From NCBI GenBank assembly GCA_046329585.1, contig JAXLUI010000001.1, positions 1,612,001-1,676,000 on the forward strand: DNA of 64,000 nt, in the 5' to 3' direction. The notes under the pieces are model-generated. The model searched no databases, had not been told where the DNA came from, and saw nothing but the letters and a program-made list of their open reading frames with translations. Origin of the DNA: DLKC01 sp002478885 (GTDB taxonomy: Bacteria; Bacteroidota; Bacteroidia; Chitinophagales; Chitinophagaceae). Both the position numbers and the translations under genes were made by a program. Below, in pieces: positions 16,827 through 26,800 of the stretch. Every line of letters starts with the position of its first letter. Position 1 is the first letter of the stretch.

Positions 16827-17846
16827 ATGCATATCCAGGAAAATTTTTCACTTCGCCCGTTGAATACATTCGGCATTGATGTTATTGCAAAGCAATTCGC
16901 ATCGTTCTCAACCATTGATGAACTAAAGAAGCTATTGCAACTGGCAAAGGGTCAGCCGCTGATACTCGGCGGCGGTAGCAACATGCTGTTTACAGATAAT
17001 ATTGATGGCATTGTTCTAAAGAACGAATTAAAAGGGATTGAACTGGTGAAGGAAGATGATGAGTGCTATTATGTAAAGGCGGCGGCTGGTGAAAACTGGC
17101 ACTCATTTGTGCTGCATTGCATTCACAATAATTATGCAGGCATTGAAAACCTGAGCTTAATCCCGGGTAATGTAGGGGCGAGCCCGATGCAAAATATTGG
17201 CGCCTACGGTGTGGAAATAAAAGATGTATTTCATGAGTTGGAGGCCATACATGTTAAAGAACTAAGCATTGAGAAATTCACATTGAATGACTGTGCTTTT
17301 GGCTACCGCGAAAGTGTATTTAAAAGAAAATATAAAGATCAGTTTGTTATCAGCAATGTTACTTACCGGTTGAGAAAGCAACCCAAATTAAATACAACCT
17401 ATGGCGCCATTGAACAGGAACTGGAAAAAATGCAGGTAAAGGAGTTGTCCATACAGGCAATATCGCAGGCCGTTATCAATATCCGGAGCAGCAAACTGCC
17501 CGACCCGAAAGTAATTGGTAATGCAGGAAGCTTTTTTAAAAACCCAGAAATCGGTAATGGGCAATTCCAGCAACTGAAAGCTGTGTTTCCAAACATTGTG
17601 GGTTATGCAGTTGGGCATGACAAAACAAAACTTGCCGCCGGCTGGCTGATTGAGCAATGTGGCTGGAAGGGCTACCGTGACGGCGATGCAGGCTGCCATG
17701 CAAAACAGGCATTGGTATTGGTGAACTATGGCAAAGCAAAAGGCCGGGACATTTATAATCTCTCGCAGAAAATTCTTGACAGCGTAAAGAAAAAATTTGG
17801 AGTGACCCTGGAAAGAGAGGTGAATATGCTACCGGTTGTACTTTGA
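16827..17846 (+). CDS. murB: UDP-N-acetylmuramate dehydrogenase
   Basis: MurB reduces UDP-GlcNAc-enolpyruvate to UDP-MurNAc with FAD and NADPH in peptidoglycan precursor synthesis. The 339-residue length and sequence fit the E. coli (type I) group. FAD-binding features are NTFGID at 13-18 and LGGGSNML at 47-54, and PGNVGASPMQNIGAYG at 113-128. The active site has FGYRESVFK (Arg161) and GNAGSFFKNP (231-240, with the proton-donating Ser235). The conserved C-terminal glutamate is in LEREVNMLP. It stands alone here and not in a mur/fts cluster. It is convergent with the beta-helix gene. Confidence 0.96.
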   Translation: MHIQENFSLRPLNTFGIDVIAKQFASFSTIDELKKLLQLAKGQPLILGGGSNMLFTDNIDGIVLKNELKGIELVKEDDECYYVKAAAGENWHSFVLHCIHNNYAGIENLSLIPGNVGASPMQNIGAYGVEIKDVFHELEAIHVKELSIEKFTLNDCAFGYRESVFKRKYKDQFVISNVTYRLRKQPKLNTTYGAIEQELEKMQVKELSIQAISQAVINIRSSKLPDPKVIGNAGSFFKNPEIGNGQFQQLKAVFPNIVGYAVGHDKTKLAAGWLIEQCGWKGYRDGDAGCHAKQALVLVNYGKAKGRDIYNLSQKILDSVKKKFGVTLEREVNMLPVVL

Positions 17847-17865
17847 TAATAGCTATTGTAGAAGG

Positions 17866-19485
17866 CTATTTCATGCAAGCGCCGGGAAACAACAAATCAT
17901 CTGACGGGATTGTATTTCCGGCAATATCCCTCATGCCGGCGTTGATGTTACCGGTGATCTGATACGGATTTTTTCGCAGGGATGATTTTGGTAACAATGA
18001 GTAAGCAACCGGGTCAAAATGATTTACAGGGAACTTGCTTTCCCCGGTAAAAAAAGGGTTGACCTGCATCAGCGACTGGCCGTTATCTTCCTGTTGCTTG
18101 TTAGCGCCGAGCCAGGCGTTTATGGTACTAAACTTTCTTTCGCCATATTTAAAATTGTAATTCCCGGAATAAGAATAATACACATTATGTTTTAGCAAGA
18201 GTTTTGAAACGCCAACACTTGTGTCTGCATTAATAAAATTCACCACGCCCTTTGTTGAAAAAATATTGTTTTCCAACAGCACATTGTCAAATTGCACGCC
18301 CATGAGTGTAATGCATGCTGGCGTGCCGCTTGAGATATTCCTGTCATCTGTATAAACCGTATTATTATATACTTTGGAATTGGTGACCTTATAGTCTTCT
18401 GATGCTCCCCAAACCGCAATTGCTCCATAGTTGTTCTTTCTGCCATCATTCTCGCTGACATTAAATCTTACCACATTATTACTGAAGGGAAATAGAGCAC
18501 CATATTCCGCCAGCAGGTAGCCGGCCCCATCGTTATTGTAAGAATAATTGAATTGCATTACACAATCGGAAGAACCGCCATCGATATCAAAGCCACCCCC
18601 ATCTTTTGTTGAGCCTGTATGATTATCATGGGCAACGCAATATTGTATAACGGCTTTCTTACACATCCATACCCAAATACCTACCGGGCCTCCTGCTTCA
18701 CAACGGTTATCGGCCCCGTTCTCAAATGCCGTGCAGTGATCGATCAACAATCCATCTACTTCGCCCATTACGATGCCATTGCCGCTGTGCCCGGTCGTTT
18801 TTGTTACAATACCGCTATTGTTATAAGCCTTGCAACCTGTCACTTTAAAGTTCTTGTGTTGAAAACCAAACACGCTGCCATAAGAAGCGATTCCAGCCTC
18901 GCCATTATTTGTGGCAATGCAGTCTTCAACATTCACTTGCTCATAACCTTTTAAATCTATGTTGTCGCTGCACCCGATCAATATCCCATATTGATGAAAA
19001 CCTGTTGCCTCGCAATTGCTGATGCGGATATTGTGCGGCGCATGAAGCGAATCTTCGGCATACAAAAAAATCCCGGAGCCATTGTTTTTTTCTACGCCAT
19101 CACCAACGACTTTAATATTTGCCAATACAATATTTGAAGCATTTACGACCAACATACCCGAAGAGCCGCCGGCATTGATCGTTGTTTTACCACCACCGTA
19201 CGACGTGAAGACAACCGGCTTTCCAAGACTTCCCGAATCATCAACACCGATCTTAAGTGTTCCTTTGAAAACTGCAGCGGCATCGAATAAAACCATGTCG
19301 CCAGGTTTAAAATTCATTGCGTTTATTTTACCTAAGGTCTGCCATGCCCGGTCAGGTGAAAGCCCGTCGTTATCATCATTACCACGGGGGCTAATAAAAT
19401 ATTTCTTGTCCTGCGCTTGTAACTGTGAAAAAGTAACAAACGTCACGATCAACATAAAAACGGAAGCCAGCCTTAATGAGCGCAT
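17866..19485 (-). CDS. Secreted right-handed parallel beta-helix protein
   Basis: A 539-residue secreted protein. A signal peptide covers about residues 1-24 (ending QLQAQ). It is followed by the opening KKYFISPRGNDDNDGLSPDRAWQTL, typical of DUF1565/PbH1 beta-helix proteins, and about a dozen imperfect beta-helix coils up to residue 450. These coils are rich in Asn and Gly, with phrases such as IRISNCEATGFHQYGILIG. The fold is shared by polysaccharide lyases, hydrolases and surface adhesins. No catalytic set can be assigned by eye, so a role in polysaccharide binding or cleavage is only inference. There is no type IX sorting domain at the C-terminus. Confidence 0.82.
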   Translation of the reverse strand: MRSLRLASVFMLIVTFVTFSQLQAQDKKYFISPRGNDDNDGLSPDRAWQTLGKINAMNFKPGDMVLFDAAAVFKGTLKIGVDDSGSLGKPVVFTSYGGGKTTINAGGSSGMLVVNASNIVLANIKVVGDGVEKNNGSGIFLYAEDSLHAPHNIRISNCEATGFHQYGILIGCSDNIDLKGYEQVNVEDCIATNNGEAGIASYGSVFGFQHKNFKVTGCKAYNNSGIVTKTTGHSGNGIVMGEVDGLLIDHCTAFENGADNRCEAGGPVGIWVWMCKKAVIQYCVAHDNHTGSTKDGGGFDIDGGSSDCVMQFNYSYNNDGAGYLLAEYGALFPFSNNVVRFNVSENDGRKNNYGAIAVWGASEDYKVTNSKVYNNTVYTDDRNISSGTPACITLMGVQFDNVLLENNIFSTKGVVNFINADTSVGVSKLLLKHNVYYSYSGNYNFKYGERKFSTINAWLGANKQQEDNGQSLMQVNPFFTGESKFPVNHFDPVAYSLLPKSSLRKNPYQITGNINAGMRDIAGNTIPSDDLLFPGACMK

Positions 19486-19549
19486 AGTGATATGAAGGGT
19501 AAATGCTTAACTATATTAGTGCTGTATTTGCTGCAAATTGAAAGGACCG

Positions 19550-19603
19550 TACAAGTGTGCGACGCAAGTAAAGCTCAATGCTTATTAAAAAGCACGGCCT
19601 AAA
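19550..19603 (-). repeat. Interspersed repeat, single inverted unit (type A core)
   Basis: GTACAAGTGTGCGACGCAAG (19550-19569) continues to AAAAAGCACGGCCTAAAA, ending 6 bp from the stop codon of the minus-strand AAA ATPase gene. Read on the minus strand, the unit directly follows that stop codon. Confidence 0.82.
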
Positions 19604-19609
19604 ACAACT

Positions 19610-21157
19610 TTACCGGTAATCATCATCATTGAATGCATTGTCGTCATCGTCATCCATATTTATGGGGCCAAGGTTCATCATGCTTCCGATCAGATCTTTG
19701 AACTGAATTTTACCCTCGATCGTTTTTTTGCTGATGAGCGAATAGGCAGAAAGCCCATGTAGCACAAACTCCATCAGCAAAGCGCTCTCTTTATCGTTTG
19801 CACGGGGATAAAGCTTTTTTACCATCCCATACAAACCCTCCACTTTATACAGTGCAGTTATTTTTTCGGCATCTTTCATATCAACCAAAAGATCGAGGTG
19901 ATTGCCTTTATCAAACCATTTTGTAATTTCTTTATACGGGTTGTCATCCGCCTTTTCCTGCGAGGCTTTACCGGTGGTTTTTCTTTTCTTCATCACCTCG
20001 GGATTTGGAAAATATTGAGCGAACTGTGTGCGTATGGCTTTATCAAGCAGGTTAAGCGCAACCTGGTAGGGACCCTCCTGCTCGCCTTCGTAAACGAGTT
20101 CGATCTTTCCTGTTATGGAGGGAATAATGCCCGCAAGATCACTAAGCCAAACCTGTGTATGCGATTCGTTCTGGATCATGGCCCGGCGCTCGGCAGTGCT
20201 CACAGCGTTTTCATATGCGGAGATCGTAAGCCTTGCACTAACGCCGCTTTTCTTATCAACATATTCATTGCCTCGTGCCTCGAATGCCACTTGCTCAATC
20301 AGCCGTTTTATAAGATCACTCACATCAATTTTCTTTTGCTGCTCAGCGAGCACATCAGCCTCCTGCTCGGTTATGGCAAGCGAAGTTTCTATATCTTTCG
20401 GATAGTGTGTGAGTATTTGGCTTTGAATACGGTCTTTCAAAGGCGTAACAATACTTCCACGATTTGTATAGTCTTCAGGATTCGCGGTAAAGACAAACAT
20501 AATATCCAGTGGCATACGCAATTTAAAACCGCGAATTTGTATGTCGCCTTCTTCGAGTATGTTGAACAACGCAACCTGTATGCGTGCCTGCAGGTCGGGT
20601 ATTTCGTTGATCACGAAAATGCCCCGGTTGCTGCGTGGTATAATGCCATAATGAATAACTCTTTCATCGGCAAAATTCAAACGAAGGTTGGCTGCTTTTA
20701 TTGGATCAATATCGCCGATAAGATCTGCAACACTCACATCCGGTGTTGCAAGCTTTTCGCCATATCTTTCGCTGCGGTGTATCCACACAATTGGCGTTTC
20801 ATCCCCGTGTTGCGCAATAAGATCACGTCCATGTTTGCTCAAGGGCGCCATAGGATCATCGTTCACTTCACTACCCTCAATAACCGGAATGTATTCATCC
20901 AGCAACTCCGTCATTTGCCTCGCCATACGTGTTTTTGCCTGTCCGCGCAAACCAAGAAACAAAATGTTGTGCCGGCTAAGTATTGCCCTTTCGGTATCAG
21001 GTATCACCGAATCTTCGTAGCCAATAATGCCACTGAAGGTATTTTCTTTTGCCTGTATTTTTTGCAGCAGGTTTTTACGCAACTCTTCCTTAACAGTTAG
21101 CGGTTTATAACCACTCTTCTTCAGTTCACCCAGCGTTTTAATGTTTTGAATATTCAT
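19610..21157 (-). CDS. ChlI/MoxR-like AAA+ ATPase
   Basis: A 515-residue AAA+ ATPase related to magnesium-chelatase subunit I and MoxR proteins. Walker A is a variant, GLRGQAKT at residues 69-76, with Ala where Gly usually precedes the lysine. Walker B reads GIFVINEIPDL, and a sensor 1-like FVFTANPEDY follows. The C-terminus ends in an acidic Asp/Asn-rich tail. MoxR-type ATPases usually work with a von Willebrand A-domain protein as a metal-insertion or remodelling pair. No such gene is adjacent here. The start is ATG 21157 (MNIQNIKTLGEL). An upstream GTG would add 27 residues, the first of which come from a repeat unit. Confidence 0.85.
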   Translation of the reverse strand: MNIQNIKTLGELKKSGYKPLTVKEELRKNLLQKIQAKENTFSGIIGYEDSVIPDTERAILSRHNILFLGLRGQAKTRMARQMTELLDEYIPVIEGSEVNDDPMAPLSKHGRDLIAQHGDETPIVWIHRSERYGEKLATPDVSVADLIGDIDPIKAANLRLNFADERVIHYGIIPRSNRGIFVINEIPDLQARIQVALFNILEEGDIQIRGFKLRMPLDIMFVFTANPEDYTNRGSIVTPLKDRIQSQILTHYPKDIETSLAITEQEADVLAEQQKKIDVSDLIKRLIEQVAFEARGNEYVDKKSGVSARLTISAYENAVSTAERRAMIQNESHTQVWLSDLAGIIPSITGKIELVYEGEQEGPYQVALNLLDKAIRTQFAQYFPNPEVMKKRKTTGKASQEKADDNPYKEITKWFDKGNHLDLLVDMKDAEKITALYKVEGLYGMVKKLYPRANDKESALLMEFVLHGLSAYSLISKKTIEGKIQFKDLIGSMMNLGPINMDDDDDNAFNDDDYR

Positions 21158-21221
21158 ATCGTCGTATTCCTTTCTTTCAATTATGTAAAATTTTTTTGGA
21201 GTGAGCTGTATATCGCTCCCA

Positions 21222-21252
21222 GGCGGCTGTTGTGTCACTCACTTCAGCGTTC
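21222..21252 (+). repeat. Interspersed repeat, single type B unit
   Basis: GGCGGCTGTTGTGTCACTCA with CTTCAGCGTTC after it is a type B core in forward orientation. CCCGG is found on the far side (21262-21266) instead of at the normal left end. The unit lies just upstream of the AAA ATPase start. Confidence 0.6.
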
Positions 21253-21553
21253 GTCTTTCAACCCGGCAGATTTAAAACAACAATGTTATAAAATTGTTGC
21301 AGAGTAAATTTCGTTGCTGCAGTTAATTAAACAATATTTATCACAGTTTAGCAATAACAAATCTTAATCCACAAATTTTTAAATGCTGTGCCGAAAGCAA
21401 AGGCAAATCCATTCAGCAATTTTCGCCATGTACACCAGCTTCGTTACGATACGTTTGCGCAGCACGGATATGCTTCAAAAATTTCCTTCAGGCTTTTCAG
21501 TTACTTTTGATTACAATTTAGTCATTAAGCATTTTGAAAAAATATTTTTTTAG
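21253..21553. other. Intergenic region between divergent genes, with a candidate promoter
   Basis: About 300 bp of AT-rich sequence separates the AAA ATPase and the PLP enzyme. The only element I can point to is TACTTTTG at 21502-21509, a match to the TAnnTTTG -7 consensus placed 44 bp before the PLP enzyme start. No -33 element is convincing. I looked for a methionine-type riboswitch leader because of the downstream gene and did not recognise one. Confidence 0.35.
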
Positions 21554-22786
21554 ATGAGCAATAAACACTTTACCCTGAAGGGCATTAGCTCAGCAGCAAT
21601 ACACAGTGGCAGTCAGGGATTTCCCGAGTCTTCACACCTGTCCCCGATATATGCAACATCAACATTTACTTTCGACGATGCCGACCAGGGCATGCGCCGT
21701 TTTGCAGGTAAAGAAGAAGGATACATTTACAGTCGCTGGGGCAACCCAACATTTACCGTTGCCGAAAAAACGATTGCTGCTTTGGAAGCCTTTAACCTGA
21801 AAGATAAAAACGGCAGCCCTTTGCAATTGAAAGCAATGCTGCATGCAAGCGGACAAGCCGCCCTGAGCAGTTTGTTCCTTTGCAACCTTAAAGCAGGAGA
21901 TAAAATTCTTTCGCATTTCTCTTTATACGGCGGTACACATGAACTACTACACAAAGTGCTGCACCAAAGCGGTATTGAACCTGTAATTGCCGATCTGCGT
22001 GATCTGAATAAGGCAGAAGAAGCAATGAAAAATAATGCTGAACTTCGAATGGTTCATATTGAAACGCCGGCAAACCCAACCATTCAGTGTGTGGATATTG
22101 AAGCAGTCGCAAAGCTTGCAAAAAAATATAATCTTATCGTGTCGGTCGACAACACTTTTGCAACGCCTTACCTGCAACAACCTTTTAAATACGACGTAGA
22201 CTTTGTTATTCATTCGACCACAAAATTTTTAAATGGGCATGGAACCGCAATCGGCGGTGTTTTGCTCGGCCGCGATATTGAATTGATGAATACCAGGATG
22301 ACCAAGTGGCATCGTTTGCTGGGTGGCAACAGCAACCCTTTTGATGCATTCCTCTTAACAACCGGCATGAAAACATTAGAGCTTAGAATGGAACGCCATT
22401 GCAGCAATGCGTTTGCCGTCGCCGACTTTTTATGCGGACATAAGGCCATCGCTCATGTAAACTACAATGGGCTTTCCATGCATCCTGACTTTGCTACTGC
22501 ACAAAAACAAATGAAACACCCGGGAGCTATGCTCAGTTTTGAACTGAAACAAGGGCTGGAGGCCGGCAAAAAATTCATAGACAGTTTACAGATGTGCACA
22601 CGCGCAGTTTCGCTGGGCACTGTCGATACCTTAATATCGCACCCTGCATCGATGAGTCATTTTGGTGTATCAAGAGAAGAGCGCTTACAATTCGGTATCA
22701 CAGATGGATTAATAAGAATGAGCACCGGCATTGAAAACATCGAAGATATTCTTGCCGATCTTGATCAGTCATTGGAAGAGTTATAG
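21554..22786 (+). CDS. Trans-sulfuration family PLP enzyme (cystathionine gamma-synthase / O-acylhomoserine sulfhydrylase / methionine gamma-lyase)
   Basis: A 410-residue PLP enzyme of the Cys/Met metabolism family. The family tyrosine and arginine are in YIYSRWGNPT (57-66), the cofactor stacking region in ASGQAALSS (98-106), the PLP-binding Asp in VSVDNTFATPYLQQP (196-210), and the Schiff-base lysine in HSTTKFLNGHG (Lys224). The substrate-binding C-terminal segment SLGTVDTLISHPASMSH is intact. Family members form cystathionine, fix sulfide onto O-acylhomoserine, or cleave methionine, and sequence motifs alone do not separate these here. No other methionine gene is adjacent. A possible -7 element lies 44 bp upstream. 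Confidence 0.88.
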   Translation: MSNKHFTLKGISSAAIHSGSQGFPESSHLSPIYATSTFTFDDADQGMRRFAGKEEGYIYSRWGNPTFTVAEKTIAALEAFNLKDKNGSPLQLKAMLHASGQAALSSLFLCNLKAGDKILSHFSLYGGTHELLHKVLHQSGIEPVIADLRDLNKAEEAMKNNAELRMVHIETPANPTIQCVDIEAVAKLAKKYNLIVSVDNTFATPYLQQPFKYDVDFVIHSTTKFLNGHGTAIGGVLLGRDIELMNTRMTKWHRLLGGNSNPFDAFLLTTGMKTLELRMERHCSNAFAVADFLCGHKAIAHVNYNGLSMHPDFATAQKQMKHPGAMLSFELKQGLEAGKKFIDSLQMCTRAVSLGTVDTLISHPASMSHFGVSREERLQFGITDGLIRMSTGIENIEDILADLDQSLEEL

Positions 22787-22842
22787 CATGCAAAAAACAC
22801 TTACACTGAAGCCTTACAAAACAACCATAAACATTGTACCAT

Positions 22843-23511
22843 ATGCAGCATTTTAAAAGCAGTTCATTAGCATTCTTAAGTTTCTCTTTCCTGTTGCTCG
22901 TCGCAGTTGGCGGCTGTGCGGCAAAGCCACCGCATGAACAAGGTAATTTTCGCGAATCTGATTTGGTTGAACTCACCAAACTCGATTCGTCCATTCATCT
23001 TGACATACGGTATGCAACAAACAATAATCTCGCCGGCCGCCCTGTTTATACCGAGGCAAGGGCTTTCCTGCAACGCCCGGCTGCCGAGGCTTTGGTAAGG
23101 GTTAATCAAAAATTGCACAAGCTTGGATATGGGCTGCTGGTCTTTGATGGCTACCGTCCATGGAGTGTTACAAAATTGTTCTGGGACATTACGCCAGACT
23201 CGAGCAAGCAATTTGTTGCCGATCCTAAAAAAGGTTCAAAGCATAACCGCGGTTGTGCGGCCGATTTAACCCTCTACGATCTAAAAACCGGTAAAGAAAT
23301 TGAAATGACCGGCGTGTACGACGAAATGAGTGAGCGCTCTTATCCTTACTACACCGGCGGCACAGAGCAGCAAAGAAAAATGCGTGATCTTTTGCGCACC
23401 AGCATGGAAAGCGAAGACTTTAAAGTGTATGAATACGAATGGTGGCATTTTGATTACAAAGACTGGACATTATACCGCATTGGAAATATTCCGTTTTCAA
23501 AAATCAGGTAA
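22843..23511 (+). CDS. D-alanyl-D-alanine dipeptidase (VanX/DdpX family lipoprotein)
   Basis: A 222-residue zinc peptidase of the M15D (VanX) family, predicted to be an outer- or inner-membrane lipoprotein. The signal peptide ends in VAVGGC with lipidated Cys25. Motifs are FDGYRP at 101-106, SKHNRGCAADLTL at 132-144 (zinc ligands His134 and Asp141) and EWWHF at 199-203 (catalytic Glu199, zinc ligand His202). It probably cleaves D-Ala-D-Ala from peptidoglycan turnover. No vanR/S/H/A-like gene is nearby, so glycopeptide resistance is not implied. ATG 22843 is chosen over an upstream TTG at 22834. It lies 56 bp after the PLP enzyme gene. Confidence 0.92.
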   Translation: MQHFKSSSLAFLSFSFLLLVAVGGCAAKPPHEQGNFRESDLVELTKLDSSIHLDIRYATNNNLAGRPVYTEARAFLQRPAAEALVRVNQKLHKLGYGLLVFDGYRPWSVTKLFWDITPDSSKQFVADPKKGSKHNRGCAADLTLYDLKTGKEIEMTGVYDEMSERSYPYYTGGTEQQRKMRDLLRTSMESEDFKVYEYEWWHFDYKDWTLYRIGNIPFSKIR

Positions 23512-23529
23512 AAGAAATTCATCGTTAAC

Positions 23530-23567
23530 AAAAGTGGCGTGCCCGTGATGCGCGCCACTTTTATTTT
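23530..23567 (+). terminator. Intrinsic terminator after the VanX-type gene
   Basis: AAAAGTGGCG at 23530-23539 pairs with CGCCACTTTT at 23553-23562, extended by a G-U and a G-C pair, and followed by ATTTTTAT. It lies 18 bp after the stop codon. Confidence 0.85.
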
Positions 23568-23604
23568 TATAAGCTGTTCATCGGGCATTAATAAATTATT
23601 GGGC

Positions 23605-23796
23605 GCCGGGCCTTAGTATTTCATGGCATCGTTTGTTGCGTCGCACACTTGTACTTTAAGTTCTTTAGGGAGCACTCAAATCCGAACGAATATTTATCCA
23701 CCAAAGTTGCTGGTAATAGTCGCATAAAGTTTTGAACGTTGAAGAGTGCGACGCAACGAAAGTTGAATCGTTGCAATGAAGCGGGGTACATAAAAA
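23605..23796. repeat. Interspersed repeat, complete paired element (type A cores)
   Basis: The forward arm at 23605-23654 runs from GCCGGGCCTTAG to GTTGCGTCGCACACTTGTAC. The inverted arm at 23736-23796 runs from ACGTTGAAGAGTGCGACGCA to GCGGGGTACATAAAAAC. It sits between two convergent genes (VanX-type and Tricorn-type), each with its own terminator next to the element. The element and the two terminators account for the 332-bp gap. Confidence 0.9.
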
Positions 23797-23826
23797 CAAG
23801 AAAGCCGGTTTTAGACCCGGCTTTCC
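23797..23826 (-). terminator. Intrinsic terminator of the Tricorn-type protease gene
   Basis: AAAGCCGG (23801-23808) pairs with CCGGCTTT (23817-23824). On the minus strand the stem is followed by CTTGTTTTTATG, which runs straight into the CCCCGC end of the repeat's inverted arm. Confidence 0.8.
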
Positions 23827-23843
23827 TGCTAGTGATGATTATA

Positions 23844-26800
23844 TTAATTTCTCTTCTCCACTTTCGGAACCGGCGGCGCTGTAAAGCCCTTTGTTTTGAG
23901 CAGGTTCTTTATCTCGGTAATGGCGCGCTCTAATTGCGGATCGATACCTTTCGCCATCGCTCCGAGATCTTCAGGCACCTCAATATCGGGATCAACACCA
24001 TGGCCTTCTTTAAACCAGGTGCCATCGGGATTGTAGATGCGGAACGAAGGCGCTGTAATGCCGGCGCCATCGATCAGATCGGGATAACCGCTGATGCCAA
24101 TTAAGCCGCCCCATGTTCTTGAGCCAATCAACGGGCCAAGATGCTTTTCGCGGAAATACGTGGGGAACGCATCGCCCCCGCTGCCGCTCCAACCGTTGAT
24201 GAGCATTACTTTCGGGCCAAAATTTGCATAACCCGGGAACTGCCAGGGTTTGCCATCGCGTGTGGCCACATAAGAAAGCGGCGTACGGTTGAGCATTTCG
24301 ATAAAGCGATCGGGTATTTGCCCGCCATCATTAAACCTTTCGTCGATGATGAGCGCTTTCTTGTTCCATTGCGCGGCAAATTGGCGCAGCAGCTCATTTT
24401 GTCCGTCGATGCCTGTACTTGGTACAAAAATGTATCCCACTTCACCATTGGTTGCTTCATCCACATGCTTACGCATTCCTTCAATCCATGCAAGATTTCG
24501 CAGGCGGTATTCATCATCCAGTGTTTTTACAATAGCCGTTTTTGCACCGTTGAATGAAGCGGTAGTGTTATAAGTAAGCTCTACTGTTTCGTTTGCCAAT
24601 CCCTGGAAAGCTGCGAATGGTTCATTGTCTGTGGTGATTGGAATGCCGTTAACTGCAAGAATATAATTGCCCTCTTTTATGTCTACACCGGCAAGGTCCA
24701 AAGGCGAATGCACTTCAGCATCCCAGCTTGCGCCATGAATGATCTTTTTCACTTTATAATAATTACCCTCAGCTTCCCAGTCGATACCGATATAGCCTGT
24801 TTTCTGTGATCGTGCATTCTCCATGTCGCCTCCGCCATGATACGTATGTGAAGAATTTAATTCACCGATCATTTCGCCGATAATAAAATCGACATCTTCA
24901 CGGGTTGCAGCGCCTTCCAGTATTTTAGCATATCGCTTGTACATAAGATTCCAGTCGACACCGTGCATATTTGCATCGTAAAAATAATCACGCTCTATGC
25001 GCCATGCATCGGTGAAAATTTGTTTCCACTCCTGCACAGGGTCAACCGTCATTTGCATTTCATTGAGGTGAAGAGGTTTATCGAATTTCGCGCCTTCGTC
25101 GGGGTTGATGATCGCTGCAGTGCCCGCTTTGAAGACCAATATCTTCTCCCTGTTTGCGCTAACAATATAATTTTCTGCCCCATCAAGAATGGTTTTCTCT
25201 TCCCGTTTTTCGATGTCATAAAACTTGAGGGATGGCTGGCCATCTGCGGCACCGGTATTCTGATAACGCTCGTATAATACTTTGCCCTTTACAACATTTA
25301 GCGTGCCGATATTGCCATTGGTAACAGGCAATAACTCCATGCGCTGTTCCATTCCGTCAAAATCGATCACAACTGCATTGGAATCGGCTTTCTTTTGATC
25401 GCTACCAGGTTTTGCATCCTTCTTGCTTGTATCAGCTTTTTCTTCCTGTTTAATGGCTACTGTGTCGTTTTTAGGGTACAGGATAGACGGCGTTGATTTT
25501 TGAAGGCCGATCACCGCAATCCCAGTGCTGTTGGCATAGATAAATGTATTGTCCTGGTCGCTGTAAGAAGGGGAAAATGATTGTGATGTAAGCAGATAAA
25601 GGTATTTTGATTCGGCATCGAATACAGGGTTGCTGCAGTTATAAAAACCACTTGTCACCTGCTGCGATTTTTTATTCTTCACATCATAAATAAATATGGC
25701 GTTGTGAAAATTATCAAGGTCACGGCTATAAGCAAGCCACCTGCTGTCTGATGACCAGCTGAAAGTAAAGCCTTCCATATTGCCGTGTGAAAAAAACAAC
25801 CCCTGGTCAACATCCGAGGTTGAACCGGAAGCGATATCATACACCTTTATTTTGCCGGCCTTGTCGATAAAAGCAAGCTTTTTATTATCCGGTGACCATG
25901 AAATGGCGTAACGATAGCCGGCCCCATAGTTGGTCAGCCTTTTAGCGCTGCTTTCTTTGCCTGCTTCCATCAACCATAATTCGTATTCGCCCGAACGGTC
26001 GCTCCAGAATGCAATGGATTTTCCATCGGGCGACCATGACGGGTAACGCTCTGCAAAACCAGAGGTCGCCGTCAGGTCTTTTACATAGCCATTTTCAGCA
26101 GGCACAGAAAAGATTTCGCCCCGGGCTTCTACCAATGCTCTTTTCCCATCGGGACTAATAGCCGCATGTTGCATATAACTGTTTACCGCTACGGTTTTGG
26201 GTTTCATAAACAACCCGTCTGTTACGGCAGTTACTTTTATTTCCTTTTGCTGGCCGGTCGCAAAGGAATAGAGGTATAATTTTCCCGCGGCTTCGAAGAC
26301 AATATCATCGGGCCCCTGTGAAGGAAAATGCACGTCGTAGTCTGTGAACTTTGTAATCTGTTCAAATGATTTTTTATTAAGGTCGTAGCGCCATAAATTC
26401 ATTCTCACCTCCGGTCCACGGTCGCTTAGGAAGTAAATATAATTTCCATGCCACATGGGAAACTCTTCGCCGGCATCATCTGTCGCGCTGATATTCTCCT
26501 CTGTTTGTTTAGCAAAATCATAGATGCGGATATCATCATTCCAGCCGCCGCGGTACCTTTTCCAGTTGCGGCCAACCTGCGACATAATAACTACAGCCAT
26601 TTGTTTACCATCTGGCGAATAGCTTCCATATTCGGCATACGCAAGTGGTAATTTTGTTTCAACCCCGCCGCTGGCAGGCACGGTATAAAACTGGTTATAT
26701 CTTTCTTTACCGCTTTCCCGGCCTGAAGCAAAGAGAATGCTTTTGCCATCGTTTGTCCAGTCTACAACCCGGTCGTTGTAGCCATGTTGGGTCAGCCGTT

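Noticed and set aside
19898..21100. 400-codon plus-strand open frame opposite the AAA ATPase gene
   Set aside because: It is the antisense of a clear ATPase with conserved motifs, shows no domain of its own, and is rich in His/Cys/Phe as expected of a shadow frame.
21253..21553. Possible S-adenosylmethionine riboswitch before the PLP sulfur-amino-acid enzyme
   Set aside because: No conserved pseudoknot or multi-stem leader could be recognised by eye, and there is no terminator-like hairpin before the start codon.
22834..23511. Glycopeptide resistance locus based on the VanX-type gene
   Set aside because: There are no VanH, VanA/B-type ligase or VanR/S genes nearby, and chromosomal VanX/DdpX homologues are common in peptidoglycan turnover.
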